Assembly: GCF_900091495.1 (NCBI RefSeq)
Contig: NZ_LT607413.1
Span: forward strand, 7,145,001 to 7,209,000
DNA length: 64,000 nucleotides
Direction: 5' to 3'
From: Micromonospora echinospora
GTDB taxonomy: Bacteria > Actinomycetota > Actinomycetes > Mycobacteriales > Micromonosporaceae
The position numbers and the translations under genes were made by a program. This document shows, one piece after another, positions 63,626 through 64,000 of this stretch; position 1 is the stretch's first letter; the number at the start of each line of letters is the position of its first letter. The notes under the pieces were generated by a model. It was not told the origin of the DNA, ran no database searches, and saw only the letters and a list, made by a program, of their open reading frames with translations.

Positions 63626-64000
63626 GTGCGGGTGCTCCTGGTGGAAGACGACCTGCGTGTCGCGGCGGTTCTCGCCGCGGCGCTGCGGCGGCGGGGGCAC
63701 GAGGTGGTCCAGGCGCTGACGGCGGCGGAGGCGGTACGGGCGGAGCCGGTCGACCTCATCCTGCTCGACATGAACCTGCCCGACCGCGACGGCCTGGAGG
63801 TGTGCCGGCGGATCCGCCAGCTCAGCGAGGAGGTCGCCATCATCGCGGTGACCGCCCGGGGCGAGGAGCACGACCGGGTGGCCGGGTTGCGCGCCGGCGC
63901 CGACGACTACGTGGTGAAGCCCTTCTCGATGGTCGAGTTGCAGGCCCGCATCGAGGCGGTGATGCGTCGCACCGGCCGCGCCGCCGGTGCCGCCCGCGTC
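63626..64000 (+). CDS. Response regulator receiver protein (partial)
   Basis: First 125 codons; the gene runs off the window. A CheY-like receiver is complete: acidic pocket E7-D8-D9, phospho-acceptor D48 (LILLDMNLPD), T76 (IAVTARG) and K98 (YVVKPFS). The sequence is closest in style to OmpR-class regulators, so a winged-helix output domain and a downstream histidine kinase gene are expected beyond the end. GTG 63626 has GAGGAGG five bases upstream. Confidence 0.88.
   Translation, partial: MRVLLVEDDLRVAAVLAAALRRRGHEVVQALTAAEAVRAEPVDLILLDMNLPDRDGLEVCRRIRQLSEEVAIIAVTARGEEHDRVAGLRAGADDYVVKPFSMVELQARIEAVMRRTGRAAGAARV

Overview
The window is dense, very GC-rich actinobacterial chromosome with almost all third positions G or C and frequent GTG starts. 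It carries the mycothiol gene mshC, an F420-type luciferase-like oxidoreductase, a glucosyl-3-phosphoglycerate synthase, a second secA and the TreX/TreY/TreZ trehalose route. Together these point to Micromonosporaceae, most likely Micromonospora or a close relative; the genus is inference. I see no tRNA, rRNA, CRISPR array, phage or insertion sequence.

Layout. 1-11 kb: a GntR/UTRA regulator, then the neighbourhood mshC - PI-kinase-like protein - DUF3090 - histidine phosphatase, a secreted lysozyme-like protein behind two tandem ECF (SigR-like) promoters, uppP, an F420-type oxidoreductase, an aldo/keto reductase and an M20 peptidase. 11-17 kb: hemerythrin protein, LysR regulator, and a Clp ATPase operon with two small proteins. 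17-22 kb: a four-gene operon built around a cytosolic FtsK/SpoIIIE-type ATPase with three RecA-like regions, two helical-hairpin proteins and a coiled-coil membrane protein. 21.9-23.4 kb: a JmjC/cupin oxygenase directly downstream of an 80-residue peptide made of three near-identical 21-residue repeats. 23.7-34 kb: DUF2267, DUF72, a DksA-type protein, a P-loop-less uridine-kinase-like protein, two paralogous winged-helix proteins next to a rhodanese and a cysteine-dioxygenase-like cupin, ankyrin, DUF3500, methyltransferase, DUF2231 and GAF-ANTAR genes. 34-43 kb: secA2, an ABC exporter, and a sugar-metabolism group (alcohol dehydrogenase-like, Gfo/Idh/MocA, gpgS, GT4). 43-47 kb: a STAS-HATPase fusion, an orphan ctaD, and a SigB/F-type sigma factor with a C-terminal STAS domain. 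47-55 kb: an unknown 479-residue protein, CDGSH protein, iron-containing redox enzyme, Rv2629/Vms1-like protein, alpha/beta hydrolase and a GCS2-type ligase. 55-64 kb: treX-treY-treZ, a divergent GT4 gene, and the start of a response regulator.

Regulation is the unifying theme. At least seven genes (hemerythrin, Clp ATPase, DksA-like, DUF2231, GAF-ANTAR, STAS-HATPase, ctaD) have a GTTT-N15/16-GGGTA(C/T/G) element at promoter distance, the pattern of SigF/SigB-class stress sigma factors. Variants precede the CDGSH gene, the iron redox enzyme gene and the unknown 479-residue gene. A SigB/F-class sigma gene and a partner-switching fusion protein lie in the same window. I read much of 11-51 kb as a locally clustered general-stress regulon. 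A second recurrent feature is a roughly 60-bp palindromic element found four times, always just past gene ends.
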